Of a stretch of 64,000 bases of DNA, positions 42,080 through 54,309 are shown piece by piece. The notes under the pieces were generated by a model. That model was not told the DNA's origin, ran no database searches, and saw nothing but the letters and a program-made list of their open reading frames with translations. How positions within the stretch are numbered: position 1 is the first letter of the stretch; each line of letters starts with the position of its first letter. Origin of the DNA: Nageia nagi (taxonomy: Eukaryota > Pinophyta); assembly GCA_050084985.1 (NCBI GenBank), contig JBITNC010000002.1:24552001-24616000 (forward strand). Direction: 5' to 3'. Both the position numbers and the translations under genes were made by a program.

Positions 42080-42720
42080 CTTCCTAAATTTGGTCTTCTT
42101 TAGTTGTTGCCAATTTAGGAAATTCTTCAATTTCTTCCACATGCTCCCAAATAGTAATGGTGGCTAGTATTGCAAAGGTTTCTTGTTCCTCAAACTCTGG
42201 CTCATCAACCCATATTTGACCCTGATATTCTAACGATGGTTGGGTTAGAGGATAAAGGGATAAAGTCTTAGAATTTTAACCATTTTATATCATCATATCC
42301 CTTGACCTACAATTGATGAATGTAGAAGTAGTTGCTAACCATGATCAACCTAGGATGACCATATATCCACCACAATGTGCCTTTGTCTTTAGTACCAAGA
42401 AATCTATAAGATGACTCCATGAATCCATAAAAATTTGCACATCTTCTATGATGCCTTTTGGCTTGAATATAGATTGATCTACCATCTACAAAATAGTTGA
42501 AGTAAGATGAATATTGGAAAGTGCTAGCATCTTTTTCATATCCATTATCATTACATTAATTGTTACCCCCAAGTTGACTAAAGAATTCTAAATTTTTGTG
42601 ATCCCAATAGAGATTATATTGACTAGACTCCTAGGATTACCATATTTAAGAATGACCAATATGTCTGATAGTAACTTAGCTACCTTACCATCTACTTGAA
42701 AGATTTGGGAAAGAGCTTTC
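42080..42720 (-). pseudogene. E12 protease relic
   Basis: The minus strand shows an IISIGITKI segment, then NSLVNLGVTINVM near 42590-42555, standing for x-x-DLGASxNVMP, so the catalytic Asp is Asn. A MVDQSIFKPKGIIEDVQIF segment and LIDFLVLKTKAHCGG follow, matching the R-S-x-x-x-P-x-G-x-x-EDV ... P-x-DF-x-V-L-D of Athila retropepsins. Inactive. Confidence 0.78.
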
Positions 42721-43560
42721 TTCTTTATTCCTACCTTTCAAATGTAGAGGTCTTTAACAATCCTGTTTAGCTCAAAAACTACTTTTATTTCTTGTAACAT
42801 TAGTATGGATATGTTTATATTTTTGAGTGCTCTTAATAAGTTAGATTCTTTCTCTTGAGAATGTGCCTCTAGTCTCTTAGGATAGGAGACGAATTTTATC
42901 TTGCTTTGGCCTTCAATCAACTTTTTCACCTCCTCCTTATCTGATAAGTCATTTTCAATTTTAGTGATGATAGGGGAGGTTTTCCCATCCAGATTCTTAC
43001 CTAATATTAATTGAATAGTGTTGATCAAAGCAATATCCTTATGATCAACACGATAGGATTTTGATGTCTACCTATTATTATTGGGATTTGGAATAGGTTG
43101 AGCAAGTTTCCTGGGTGGTTGTTCTTGTTGTTGAGTAGGGGCTTGTTGAGCTAGTCCTTACAATAATGATCATTGTTGATTATTTTGAAATCTCCTTTAC
43201 TGATTATTTTGGAAGTTTTGTTGGTTATTTTGGTTTTGTTGGTTGTTCTTCCATGGTGATCCCCATTGCATAAATAATGACTAATCCTGATTTGGCATCC
43301 ATGGCATAGAAAATGGTATGAATTGAACCATAGGATGTTGTTGAAAATTAGTTGTCCAATAAAATTCATGTTAGCCACATACATTTGAGCTATTAATAAG
43401 CAATCGCATTCATTTATTAAATGATTTCCATTATAGAAACTACAAATTTCAATTTATTGAGAGTACATTCATGTAATACATGCTTTTTCTACACCTGGGA
43501 TAATATACTACTAGTGAATCTTAAGATTTTGTTGTAGTTTTTGGTCCACCCCTTATCTAA
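42721..43560 (-). pseudogene. E12 gag-protease linker relic
   Basis: The open part 43028-42738 includes KIKFVSYPKRLEAHSQEKE and LRALKNINISILMLQEI, the P-x-P-x-RL ... F-x-x-L-x-x-I-N-I-P-x-x-E segment that precedes the protease in Athila elements. Between 43384 and 43040 the sequence is rich in Asn, Gln, Thr and Lys codons, as in the variable C-terminal part of gag. Confidence 0.7.
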
Positions 43561-44170
43561 TTCAACTCACATAGGATATTAGTTTTGAAATTAGCTAATT
43601 CTTCCATTAGTGCACTAACCTAACTAGAGTCCTTTTGTACTCTGAGTTTTCTAATTGGGATCTTAGTCCTTGAGTAGTTTCTACATAACTCTATGATTTC
43701 ATCCAAATTCAATTTATCCACATTTCCTCTTTCGATCAGGTTTAAGACATCCATAAATGAATCAAAAAATCCTCTCAAAAAATTGATTTTGGATAATTCT
43801 AGATCAAGGGTTATTCCATATCTTTTTTGTGCAAATAAAAATATATCCAAGTAGTCCTCAAGTCTTTCTATCTCCTCTTATTTAATATGGAATAATTCAT
43901 CTTTCTTATCTTTAACCCTACAATACTCTTTGTATTTTTCCAAGAAGACTCTCTCCATCTCAAGTGAAGTTGAAATAGAGTTAGGTGGAAGTCCCATAAC
44001 CATCTAATTATATTATCCTTTAGGGTTGATGGGAATAATTTCAATTTTTGAGCTTCAAATTTATAATCATAGGTTCTACATAGCACTTTAAACTCAAATA
44101 AAAACTTATCAAGATCTTTGCTAGAAAGTCCCCTAAAGTTTGGTAAGATTAAAGGTGAAATATTTTTTCA
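43560..44170 (-). pseudogene. gag: E12 gag relic
   Basis: The minus strand reads a DLDKFLFEFKVLCRTYDYKF segment, then EAQKLKLFPSTLKDNIIRWL (about 44080-44000), the Athila gag FxxLCxxxDY ... LFPxxLxxxAxxWL pattern. After a frame change the open stretch 43850-43620 holds FLRGFFDSFMDVLNLIERGN and LDEIIELCRNYSR, the conserved F-x-x-G-x-x-x-x-x-x-D-x-LN and E-L-C-x-x-Y-S-R. Confidence 0.88.
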
Positions 44171-45460
44171 TTGGTGCATCTACTCCAAATGTGAGTATGA
44201 TGGGGTATGTAAAGCTCTTCTGCGTATTCTATGGAACTACACCACTCATGCTTCCTCTCATTCTAATTCCAATCCCCCTCTAACACTACCACTTCCATGT
44301 GACATTTTGAAATGTACTAATGGGTTAACAAAGGTGTTCCTTAGATATGAGGGGAAAAGGGACTTGACCCTTGCAAGATTTGAAAAGGTATTTTAGTTGC
44401 TTCTTTCTCTACCTATGAATCACTACTGCTTAATGGAGGATGAGAAGGTACTATAGATAAGGCTTTAGTGATTCTTTTGTATTTTGGAGATGATGTTTTG
44501 ATACAAATTATTTCTTCAATAGGATCATCTTCTTCAATATTATTGATACCAAAGGTGACTAAATTATTTGTTTCTTTTGAATGTAGTTGTTTTAATATTT
44601 TATCTAACTAGGGGTTTTGATCATGATTTCTCTCAAAAACTTCAAGTGCCTCGATTTCCTGATTCCCAACACTCTCTCATGCTCCTAAGGAGTTTTTCCT
44701 GGAGAGTATTTTGATAGTACTCCTCTACCTCTATCATTTATCCTCTTATTACTTGTGACTCTTCTCCTTTTCTCTCTTTCTTTGTTCATACAAACTGAAA
44801 TAGAAATTAAATATGCACACTTACATAGTTTCCAAAATAGTTTTCTAAGAATTCTCAAGATATGTCAATGGTATAGACCACTCAAATAGAAGCTCAAGAA
44901 ATGCAGAATTGAGATCCACTACTGACCATGGAACCTTATAATATTGACTTATATTCTAGCACTAAAATATCCTCAATACTATTTACATGATATGAAAAAT
45001 CAATAAGATCACCTAAGGAAGCCTTGCTTTTTCTTATGGTTCTTTATTTTTTTAAGGAAATGTGACTATACATAGTTTCTATATGATACGAGTTATGATC
45101 CTATCTCTAAAGACTCTTGTAAGTAGTTCTAATTAACAACATTTTCTTTGGAAATGGTGTAAAATATGGTGAGGCATCTATTCACCATTTAAATTTTTCA
45201 ATCCAATATGGTGTACTATTCTATTTGCAATCAAATCTTTATTTTGGTATTTACGCCATACACTTATTTTGAAATAAATAAATGCTTGAAAATAAATATT
45301 CAATAATAGAGATGAAATGCTTAAGCTAAAACACAATAATAGACATGAAATAATAATAATTGAGAGACTTACACTAGTAGGAGCGAGCTCAACTCTTCCT
45401 AGCAAAAGCTCTAATTAGAAGTCAAATGCTTAAAACTTTGGAACCAATACTTGCATTACT
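44171..45460 (-). other. E12 leader region
   Basis: No convincing gene. Frames such as 44118-44396 on the plus strand have no family signature and overlap gag on the other strand. It probably includes untranslated leader between the LTR and gag. Confidence 0.5.
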
Positions 45461-46300
45461 TTAATCAAAAGAATTACAAATGCTCTATATTCTTACATAT
45501 GAATGCTAGGTAAACTCCATAGAATGAGTGAGATTCTAGTTATTCTCACACTTACTAATAGATTATTTAAACCTATTGCTATAGTCTTCAATAGTTTATT
45601 ATCTGGATCCTACTACAAACATAAGAACTATGTTTTATATAGAACATAATAAGAAATAAACTGACTCATGGTTCCCTAAATAGTGTAAAAACAACAATAT
45701 ATAATCAAGTATTTATTTCCAAACATTTGTATTTGGCCATATCCTACATTCTTTACTACATAAGGAACTTGTTCAGTCCTCAACCATGCAAATGTCAATA
45801 CCATCACTTCCATCCCTAGCAATTATAACTGATTCTAAATTAAGAGCATATCAGCTTCAAATGAATTAATATTAAATATTTCCTTAATGAACAATCATCA
45901 TTTCAATCATCCATTCATCATTAATAGAATATATGCTCACCATTCCTTCAACACCACATATAATAGGACTCTAGAGCTACTTTAGAATGGTCAAAATTAA
46001 TATTTTAGAGTCGACCTTATGTTTGCTTAAACACATCATTCTAGATTTGGTCAACCTGATCAATAGAGAGAGATTCCTTAAGATATTCTAGATGACACAT
46101 AATCACTATTTTCTTAAATGGGGAATAATATTATAATAAACTAAATATATTCATTCAATAAAGCATAAACATTTTATCATAGCAAATATATATATCCAAT
46201 TACCAGATTAAGCAACTAACAATATTAAACATGATAGTAACAACATAGTAATGTCTCAAGGTACAAAAATATATGCATATAAGATAGTCAAAATGGGATA
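45455..46300 (-). repeat. Candidate E12 5' LTR
   Basis: On the minus strand an AT-rich block has a TATA-like ATATAAAACA at 45640-45631 and ends ...AAAGTAATGCA, followed by TTGGTTCCAAAG, which might be a primer site for a tRNA other than iMet. No second copy exists in the window because the element's 3' end is lost, so boundaries are guesses. Confidence 0.35.
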
Positions 46301-46310
46301 TTTCTTATGT

Positions 46311-47500
46311 TCATTAAGAGGCATACATGGTAAGGATTCCATTTGTAAGACTTTGCTTTGTCATGGTGATTATATCATACCATGTACTACCTAACTCTTA
46401 TGTGGTGCTCTTCCCATGGAATTTATATGAGGTTCTACGATAAATGTATGAGGATGGGATATTACTTGTAGGGGAACCTTATTGGTGTGGAACTATAAGG
46501 AGTTGGTAGAGATGATGGAATGGTACAACATGCTCACTCCTATTATAGTTTTGGGGATGGGAGTTTATCAGTCTGAAGAGACCTTGATGGATCTCCTTTG
46601 ACATACATACTAATGATGATACAAGATGGGATGAGTTAGGAATAGATCCTCCTTATGCATTTTGGTGAGTGTGATATTATAAAGCAAGGAGATAGAGACC
46701 TCATGTTATGGATTTAGCTTGTCATAAGCATAGATTCAACTAATTGAACCCAAGAGAGATGATATGGAGACCCTATATAAGATTTTCATTTTGGGTTGAG
46801 GATGCAATTTAGATGAAAAGGGTGATGAGAGCTAAAAGGATATGGGGATAGTGACTAAAGTAGGATTGGTTATACTAGGAGTACATAAGCTATATGTTTG
46901 GGTTGCAACACAATGTGCCATGAGATTCTATGAGATACAAATGGATGTGTGGTTTTGATGGGCTACCTCATGTTTATAATATGGAGCCATGACTAGATAA
47001 AACTAAGGTAGTGCAGGTGATAACTAGCGCATATGCAAGGATGACTCTTACATATGAAACATGGTAGGCATGGAGTAGTAGTAGAGGTAGTGGTGGGCTC
47101 AAAAGATACACAAATAGGAGGGTGTGATGGAGGGCAAGAGGGTGGATATGTTGATCTAATGAGAGATTGGGGTAACAACCCCATAAGAAAGGGTGTATGG
47201 GAAAATGTGGTTGGAGAGGAGGTTGATGCATAGGGGAGAGGATGTTTCTATGGGTGGAGAGGAATTGGCTATGGGGGAATTAGGAGGGAATGGGGAGGGG
47301 ACATGGAGACAATAAGCAAAGAGGCTCAAGGCAGGGTTGAGTATAATTGAGTAGTGGATATAGAATTTGGAGTAGACCATGATCATCTATGGTACAAACT
47401 TTAAGAAAACTAAGGATACCTAGTGTGTAGAGATATTATCACATCATGTATCACTTAGATCACTTAGTACTTCACATTCTAGGAGGCAGTTATGATGAGA
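46311..47500 (+). pseudogene. E13: faint protein-coding relic, possibly plant-mobile-domain-like
   Basis: The plus strand is G-rich with codon-like texture and many stops. Readable pieces are DLACHKHRFN and LNPREMIWRPYIRFSFWVED near 46715-46800, RVMRAKRI near 46822, YMFGLQHNVP near 46895-46920, then YKWMCGFDGLPHVYNMEP near 46940-46990. The order resembles the plant mobile domain (PMD/aminotransferase-like) block (RL...P-x-x-F-x-W-x-PY ... E-x-H-x-P-x-RV-x-RQFG). The match is partial. Frames on the opposite strand at 46974-47386 look like shadows. Confidence 0.35.
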
Positions 47501-48149
47501 TGTATGATGTTGAATGATTTTGATGTGATGTATTATTATTTTTTATGGTATGGCATGCCCATTATATATATATATATAACTTGTTCATTTTTCATATCAT
47601 TTTATCAATTTATTTTTAATTCATTATTATATATATATACTTAAATAAAAAGATAAATTAAATTTAATAATGAATTAAGAAGAAATTGATAAAATTATAT
47701 GAAAAAGAACACATAGAAGTGAAAAATGGTGATAATAAAAATGAATTAAAACAAATAAACAAAGTAACTAAAGGTTTAAAAATAAATAAAAAATAATAAA
47801 TTAAGTAAAATGGAAAAATGTTAGAAAAATAAATCAAGACACAGCGAATGACAAATTGAATTTAAAATTTAAAAAGAAATGAAAATAAGCTAAGATAAAA
47901 ATGCAAATAAATAAAAAATGGTTGTGATGTAAAACACAAAAGATAAATTAATTAGTCAAAAAAAGATTAAATAATATGGGAACAAGTATAAAGAAAATTT
48001 GATATGTGAAATAATATCAAAGAATATAAGAAATGATTTGAAAAGTAAAAATTAAATAACACAATGAACATATGATGAGCGATATCAAACAAAAATACGA
48101 AGATAAGAAATTTTAATAGCTTCTACACCATAAATAAGTGAATAGGGAT
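47501..48149. other. AT-rich non-coding stretch, possible 3' end of E14
   Basis: It contains two short (AT)n runs (47561-47578 and 47629-47640) and A-rich sequence. On the minus strand it follows E14 integrase, so it may contain its 3' untranslated region and LTR. I could not identify LTR ends or a matching copy above 62640. Confidence 0.45.
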
Positions 48150-48750
48150 TTCCCTAATTCATGTATGAATGCATATTTTGTATGCCCATAAAGAAAATGG
48201 AAGTTATTGTGTCAATCTCTTTATGAAGTGCTAACAAATTTTTGAAGACCTTTGACAATGGTTTTGTTGGAAGCTTTAGCTTGACCATTTTCTTATGGAT
48301 AATAAGGTGAAGAAAAATGTGAATGGATATTATATTTAGCACCTAAAGTTTTAACTTATTTATTTTTAAAGGGGAGGCCATTATCTATAATTAATTTAGA
48401 TAAGATACCAAAATGATAAATTGTGTTATAAGATGAAATTCGCAATTTTACAAGCCTTGACTTGAATAAGGGGTATGGCCTCCACCCATTTGGTGAAATA
48501 TTCAATAGCAATGATGATAAATTTATGGTCTTGAGAAGAATATAGATATAATTAGCCAAGAAAATATAAACCCCATTGAGAAAAGGAATAAATTGAATTG
48601 ATAGGTTGAATATCTAAAGAGGGAGTATGTGTAAGATTGGCAAATTATTGATATTTGAATTAACATATAACATAGTCAACATAATCCCTCTCAAGAGTAG
48701 CTAAAATTATCTAATTTTTAACAATCATTTAGCAATGGTCATACCACTAA
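48150..48750 (-). pseudogene. E14 integrase relic
   Basis: The minus strand reads a NGWRPYPL-type segment (for WVEAIPL), TIYHFGILSKLIIDNGLPFK near 48425-48365 (YRFGIP-x-x-I-x-x-DNG-x-x-F, second catalytic Asp kept) and SPYYP-ENGQAKASNKTIVKGL near 48325-48260 (HPQANGQVEA-x-NK-x-I). The catalytic Glu of NGQ-x-E is Lys and a stop replaces Gln in YPQ. Sequence above 48600 may include the zinc-binding domain. Confidence 0.82.
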
Positions 48751-48954
48751 AGTGACCTTCACAAGTACCATCATGGGCTTGTGAAATTGCATGGGGGATT
48801 TCATTAGGTTCTAAGAAACATAAGAGTACCATTTCATAGCTTAGTTTATATAGGATATCCTCCATGAAGGTGTATTTGGAAATCTTTTATTTGAAATTGT
48901 GATGTCCAAATTTAGATATGTATTGAATATTAATGCCAAATTTTATAAATTATT

Positions 48955-49500
48955 TCACTTGTTCGTGCCAAGGATTGAGATTAACAACATCAATTTGATG
49001 AATAGATGGACCAATAACATAATATAGATCATGAAGTGTAGTGATATGAATAGGAAGTTGATCTTGATTTTCTTAAAACATGTAATTAGATAACATAATG
49101 TGAATGAAGCCATAGTGTTTATGAAATGATTAGTAGAGCATGGAGAAGATTCAATGGTATATTTATCAAATTGAAGAAGAATTTTATCGATAATAATTTC
49201 ATATTTCTTAAGTATATCATTATGACATTGATAAGGATCAAGGACTTGATTGATAATAGGTTGGGAATCCTTAATGATTTTGATTTTATTAAATTTAAAT
49301 TTGATTGTGGTTTGTAGACCTAAGATGAGGACCTCATATTGAACCATGTTATTGGTGAAAAAAAAGTTTAATTTAAAATATAAAGGAATGGGTGCACCTT
49401 GAGATGTTATAAAATCAATACTAGAACCACCTCCTTGTTCACATTTAGAACCATCAAAGAAGATAGTGATATCAATTTCATCTTTTGGGTCAATAAGTTT
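48955..49500 (-). pseudogene. E14 additional RNase H (Tat-type) relic
   Basis: From 49500 downward: ITIFFDGSKCEQGGG (first Asp of FDGS kept), GAPIPLYFKLNFFFTNN, MVQYEVLILGLQTTIKFKFN (E-Y-E-A-L-x-x-GL; first Glu of the pair is Gln), KIKIIKDSQPIINQVLDPYQ (the DSQ-x-I-x-NQV Asp kept) and HNDILKKYEIIIDKILLQFD. The segment is well preserved, open from 49347 to 48955. It is a plant-type RNase H distinct from the one fused to RT. Confidence 0.9.
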
Positions 49501-49990
49501 TTCATCCCTAACGAAGAGGAAGATAATTTCATCAGGAAGATCAACTAATAATAGTTGGCAATCAATGATAGGATCTTTAGTAAGTTGATCAATAATAACT
49601 TAACTTTTGATTGATAAATTCAACATCAAATTTAGTGATAAGCATAATCCATTTAAATTTCTAGTATTGATGTAGACATGACTCATCATGTACCTTAATG
49701 GATTAACTCTAACAACAACATAAATTTTATGATTTAGCATATAATGATGTAATTTATGAGTTACAAAGACAAAGGCCAAACATTGTTTTTCAATATGTAC
49801 ATATCTAAGCTCATATTCAATAAGGATAAGACTAAGGTAGTAGATGGAATATTCTTTATTAGCATTATTCTTTTAGGCCAACATACTAGCAAGAGCAAAA
49901 TTAGTGACAAATATGTATAAGTGAAATGGATGAGATGGATTTGGTGGAATCAAGATAGAAGGAGATGTAATATATTACTTAATGTGATTA
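49470..49990 (-). pseudogene. E14 RT-linked RNase H relic
   Basis: The minus strand gives PSILIPPNPSHPFHLYIFVT, then NFALASMLA, YSIYYLSLILIEYELRYVHI (YYLS-x-x-L-x-x-x-E-x-x-Y), then EKQCLAFVFVTHKLHHYMLN, and NPLRYMMS. This is the RH of the Tat lineage. The first Asp position (V/L-T/S-D) has been lost. Confidence 0.85.
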
Positions 49991-50770
49991 AAATCTTCTT
50001 AACATTAATTTTTTCATCCAAATTTAGCACCTTTCTTTGAAAGGTGATTAAAAGTTTTACATTTATCAGACAATTCAACAATAAATTGATGGATTTCTTG
50101 GATTCTACCTAATAAACTTCTTAATTATTTAATATTACGAAGGTTAGGCATGTCATTTGTAACTTGAATTTTAGTAGAATCTAGGTCTCTATTCCTCTCT
50201 AGATATAATATATCCAAAGAGTTTACCAAAATTATGTTTTTGGATTAGCTTAATATTATACTTTAGAAGCCTATTAAAGATCTTTACAAGAATCTCAAGA
50301 TGGGTGTCTCTAGTGTTAGACTTAGATAGTAAGGAATCAATATATAACATTCAAAAATATCACCCATATAGTCATGAAAATGTAAGTTATAGCACGTTGG
50401 TATGTCAAACCAATGTTCTTTAAACCAAAGGGCATGACTTTATAGCAAAAAGGTTCCCCAAGGAGTGGTGAAAGCAATTTTGTATTGATCATATATCATA
50501 ATGTGAAATTTGGTTGTAACCACTAAAGCCATCCATGAGTGGAAGAATTTCATGACCAACAATTGCATCTACAATATTGTCAATGCTAGGTAGGGGAAAA
50601 TCATCTTTGGTATAAGATTTATTAATATCCCAAAAATCTGAGCAATTACAAATTTCCCCAGTTTTCTTACCTATAAGAACTACATTTGACACCCATGCAA
50701 GATAATCAATAAGCTTAATAAAACCTATATCCAAATATTTTTTAAGTTATTCAACAAGGAATGCAACTTT
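49991..50770 (-). pseudogene. E14 reverse transcriptase relic
   Basis: The open stretch 50734-50489 reads DIGFIKLIDYLAWVSNVVLI, the GKKTGEICNCSDFWDINKSY segment (D-F-R-D-L-N-K-A-x-P-KDDFPLP) and HEILPLMDGFSGYNQI. The Asp of x-MDG-x-SGYNQ is present. The palm near 50350 is garbled (GDIF-like in place of YVDD). LEILVKIFNRLLKYNIKLI and later EIHQFIVELSDKCKTFNHL (about 50090-50030) close the domain. Confidence 0.87.
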
Positions 50771-51360
50771 TAGGTGTATTTTTTTAAGTTTTTACTTGTT
50801 AGTTTTTTTTGCATCTTCAAGGAAAAGATTATAGATAATCAAGTTAGAGTCCAATTCAGGAATATCAATATAAGTTCAAGAAAAAAAAGAAAAGAAAGGA
50901 AAGTAAATCAAAGTCATTTTCGTAATTGTTTAAAAAGGAATTTTAGTCAAAGTATTCTTCCATGTTTAAAATAATATTATTTGTGTTATTGAGTTAAAAA
51001 GAATATTTGTCAAAATAGCCTTCCATGTTTAGAGTTGATAATAGATTCATCATTTGAAAAATAATTTAAATAAATAGGAGCATTTTGTTGTGAAAAAATA
51101 ATTTGATTAAGTTCAATGGGAATACAATGTAATGCATTTCAAACATAGGTCAATGGTGTGAAAAGATATGTGGATATGATGCAAAATGGAATGAGAAATC
51201 ATGGATGAAGAAGATGTATAAGAGGTATGATTGATTGATTTTGTGACAAGATTAAGTGTTACGAAATTGACATGAAAGAAATCATCAATATCAGTGGATG
51301 AAAAATCTTGAGAAAACTCCTCATGGTAAAAAATAGCCATGAAAGGGGAAGGAGATGTAG
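50771..51360 (-). pseudogene. E14 linker before RT, part 2
   Basis: 51340-51113 is open on the minus strand and begins with an AIFYHEEFSQDFSSTDIDDF segment. Its frame runs without a shift into the sequence beyond E15 when the 5-base duplication is ignored. It has Ser/His/Asp-rich sequence and no known motif. 51110-50771 contains stops and A-runs. Confidence 0.6.
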
Positions 51361-51364
51361 CGAT
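51360..51364 (+). other. E15 target-site duplication, left copy
   Basis: GCGAT before the 5' LTR; GCAAT follows the 3' LTR at 59452-59456 (four of five). Confidence 0.65.
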
Positions 51365-51864
51365 TGTTGGAATGTATAATGCATTATTGTAAAGGTTTTA
51401 TAATAATCATCTTTGTAAATTCACTAATACTTAAGGGTATCATTAGATACCTTAAGTATTTAAATGAATATGATGATGTAACTAGTCGTACACTCTATGT
51501 CATGAGCATGCACCTTGGGTAAAAGGGTGTTGCATGTCATGCCTTTGTACATTGAGTAAAAGGGTGATCCAAAGAGGGATTTTTCCCTATAAATAGAAGG
51601 CTGCTTCTTTGTTGTTATATACTAATTTATGGAGTAAAGTTATGCTAGATGATAGTGTTTAGAAGATGATAATAGGAGAATTGTAAGAGTTCATATTTGT
51701 GAAAGAAGTGAGATCTAGTTTGTGGATGTACTCCTAGTTGGAGGAACCACTTACATCTTGTGTTATGTTGTGAGATTGCTTTGTGAGTTATATAGATGTG
51801 TATTGTGAGCATTCATGAGATCTTGGTAGTATAGAGTTGTTTATGTTATATTATAAATCTTTCA
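51365..51864 (+). repeat. E15 5' LTR (500 bp)
   Basis: TGTTGGAATG to AATCTTTCA, paired with 58953-59451. TATA box at 51588-51595. Confidence 0.95.
51588..51595 (+). promoter_or_regulatory. TATA box of the E15 5' LTR
   Basis: TATAAATA after TTTTTCCC, also present in the 3' LTR at 59176-59183. Confidence 0.65.
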
Positions 51865-51866
51865 TT

Positions 51867-51878
51867 TGGTATCAAAGC
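51867..51878 (+). other. E15 primer-binding site (initiator-Met tRNA)
   Basis: TGGTATCAAAGC, one mismatch to the plant iMet site, two bases after the LTR. Confidence 0.88.
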
Positions 51879-54309
51879 ACCTTGGAGGTTACTCTGCACA
51901 TCCTTGGTGTTAAGGCTCTCCATATTCAACTTGGAGGTCCTCATTTGTTATCCTTCACTTCAATTGTAAGGTAAAAGTGATTCATGGTATAATCTTATTT
52001 CTCTTTATCTTGGATTACTCACATATTTTCTGTTATATTAGCCCTTATTTATGATAAAATTTGTTTAAAGTAGCAATATATTTTGATGCATATTTTTATA
52101 CTAACATGTCTTATTATTAGTTGCAATTTTTTAATTACTTACTGTGTTGCTAATTTATTAAAAAGGGAGGTTTGTATGCAAAATGCAAAAATTACAATTT
52201 GTTTAATTTTTTTAGCAATTATATGCAAAATAAAAAATTAATTGTATGTTATAAATATTTTTTTTTTTAAATCTCTTATATATATTTGAAAAATAGGGAT
52301 ATATTGTATTTCAAATATTGTAATTCCTCCTTTCAAACCTTTATTACTTTCTAACAATTGGAAGGAGGAATGAATTATTGTTTCTTTCAATTTTTTTGTG
52401 AGAGTTTTTGGACATAATATTTTTTAGAATAAAGAGGGTTTAACTTGCTTGAATCACGTCCCTATCCCTCTCGACCTCCTCGATCTTGCAGTTTGTCACC
52501 TCTACTCGTAGCTTATCTATTGCCTTTTGAGTGTCGCCCACACTCTTCTTCACCCCCTTCTCTCCTTTGTCCCTCTCTTTGATTCGTGTGACCTTCAACC
52601 TCTCTCTCTTTCTGCACAGTTGGTTTCCTTTTTTTTCTCTTCCTTGTGGTAGTTGACCATTTGAGGCTTTTTTTCTTTTCTCTTATTGTCATTCTAATAA
52701 TTTCTTACAAACCCTTATTTATTAATGTTTGACTTAAAACTTTATCAAGTTAAATTAAATGCTCTTCTTTTCTTGCACACCTTCCCTCTCATTTTGTTTG
52801 TACTTAATGATGAGTATTTTTTTTTTACTTGTTTAAATAAGTAAAGTATTAAGTTTTATTTTGGGGAGATAATCTTATGGAGGCTATTATCTTTTCCTAA
52901 AGTTTTTTTTAGTAAGCATGGAGGATTTTTTTTATGCCAACCTTTTTTTTAATACTTTGATCAACTTACAATTAAGTATTTTTTTAGAGGAGAAGGCAAT
53001 TTCTTTTAACTTAAGGTTATTTGTTGGCAAAAATATCTTTTTTTACTTAGTCCAATTTTTTAGATTAGCATTAATATTTTCTAGTATTTATTGCAAAATA
53101 AAGACACGTGCAAAATTTGTAGCATTTTTCCTTAGTTAAAATTATTTTCTAAGGTAAACTAATAATGCAATTTTTTTTGCTAATACTATTTTTTAAGGGA
53201 TCATGATTTTTAAGTAAAAAGGGGAAAATTTTTAGAAAGTCTTTACTTAAAAAAGGATCCTTATATGACATGTCTATTACTTAGTTTTAGGTGTTGATAA
53301 ATTCTTATGCAATACTTAAATTTTTGCTAGAAATGCAAGCTTATGACTCCTTAAAGTTTGTTTTGTTATGGAAATTGAATATTTATCCTTTTTTTTGCAA
53401 AGTGATAGATAGACTTATGATGCATGCTTAATTTTTTTAAGTACATGATGCATGATTAATATTTTAAATTAATGATACATGCTTATTACTTAAACCTTTT
53501 AAGCTATGGATTGATGCATGCTAAGTATTTTCTTATGCAAAGCTAATGTACTTATGCAAATTATGAACCTATGTAAAGATGTCCTTTAGGGGTTAGTAAA
53601 CAAAACTCATTGGATTCTTAGGTTTCAAATTGTAAATGAATGGTGTTTTACTTATGCATTTTTACTTTATGTTCACATTTTTGCTTTATTTACTTATGCA
53701 AAATCGTAAATATTGAAATAAGCAACCCTCTAAAATGAATACATCCGTATAAAAATTATGCAACATGACTTATTTAAGGAGCCACAAGGTGAGGATAGGC
53801 AGACTAGAGTCTTTAAGTTCAATAATCTAAATGGTGAAAAGTGTGTACTTCTCAATTACCCTTAAGTCCTCTATTGGTCTGAATATAACTCTAATAACTT
53901 GAAACCTAATCAAGATTAATAATTTGGTCGATCCAATAAATGTCATAACCTTGGAGAATAGTAGATACTTCTCCTTGTGAGAAAGTATAATACTCACCAA
54001 GGCGAACTAGTTGAAGATTGGTAGTACTTGGGCTCCACTTGTGTAGGCATCCAAGTGAACGTCTAATTTTAGATAAAAAAATAAACCTCAACAGTGTCAC
54101 TCTACATCTACAATTTTTGAGATGAGAAATGTATTTGGATACATGGATTATTATTTGAGTTGTAAAACCTTTGCACTAGTAAATCAAAACAAGTATGTCT
54201 TAGTTAATTAAATGTAACATGTATTATGTACTTGGTTAAAACTTAACATATAATGTTATTTATTGAACCATATGCTTATTATTTTTCACATTCTTATGTA
54301 GCAAATAGG
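51879..54309 (+). other. E15 long untranslated leader
   Basis: 2.4 kb with no gene. A pyrimidine-rich part (52440-52640) parallels the C-rich tract of E11. T-runs dominate 52800-53250; the frame 52918-53139 there is low-complexity. 53590-53870 matches 36060-36360 of E11 (TTTAGGGGTT, AAATCGTAAATATTGAAA, CCTCTAAAATGAATACAT), showing that the distal leader is conserved within the family. Confidence 0.75.

Larger units (their letters stand above)
40430..45460 (-). mobile_element. E12: minus-strand Ty3/gypsy element, Athila-like
   Basis: Read from high to low coordinates: leader (about 45460-44170), gag (44160-43560), linker (43030-42740), protease (42720-42080), RT (41700-41057), RNase H (41056-40490) and the first part of integrase (to 40430), then E11. 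The gag and pol signatures are those of Athila-type elements. Integrase core and 3' LTR are missing. Most frames carry stops. Confidence 0.82.

Noticed and set aside
44118-44396. Plus-strand 92-codon frame
   Set aside because: Overlaps E12 gag/leader on the opposite strand and has no motif.
46974-47386. Three overlapping minus-strand frames rich in Pro, Leu and His
   Set aside because: Antisense of the G-rich plus strand with coding-like motifs; overlapping in different frames, typical shadows.
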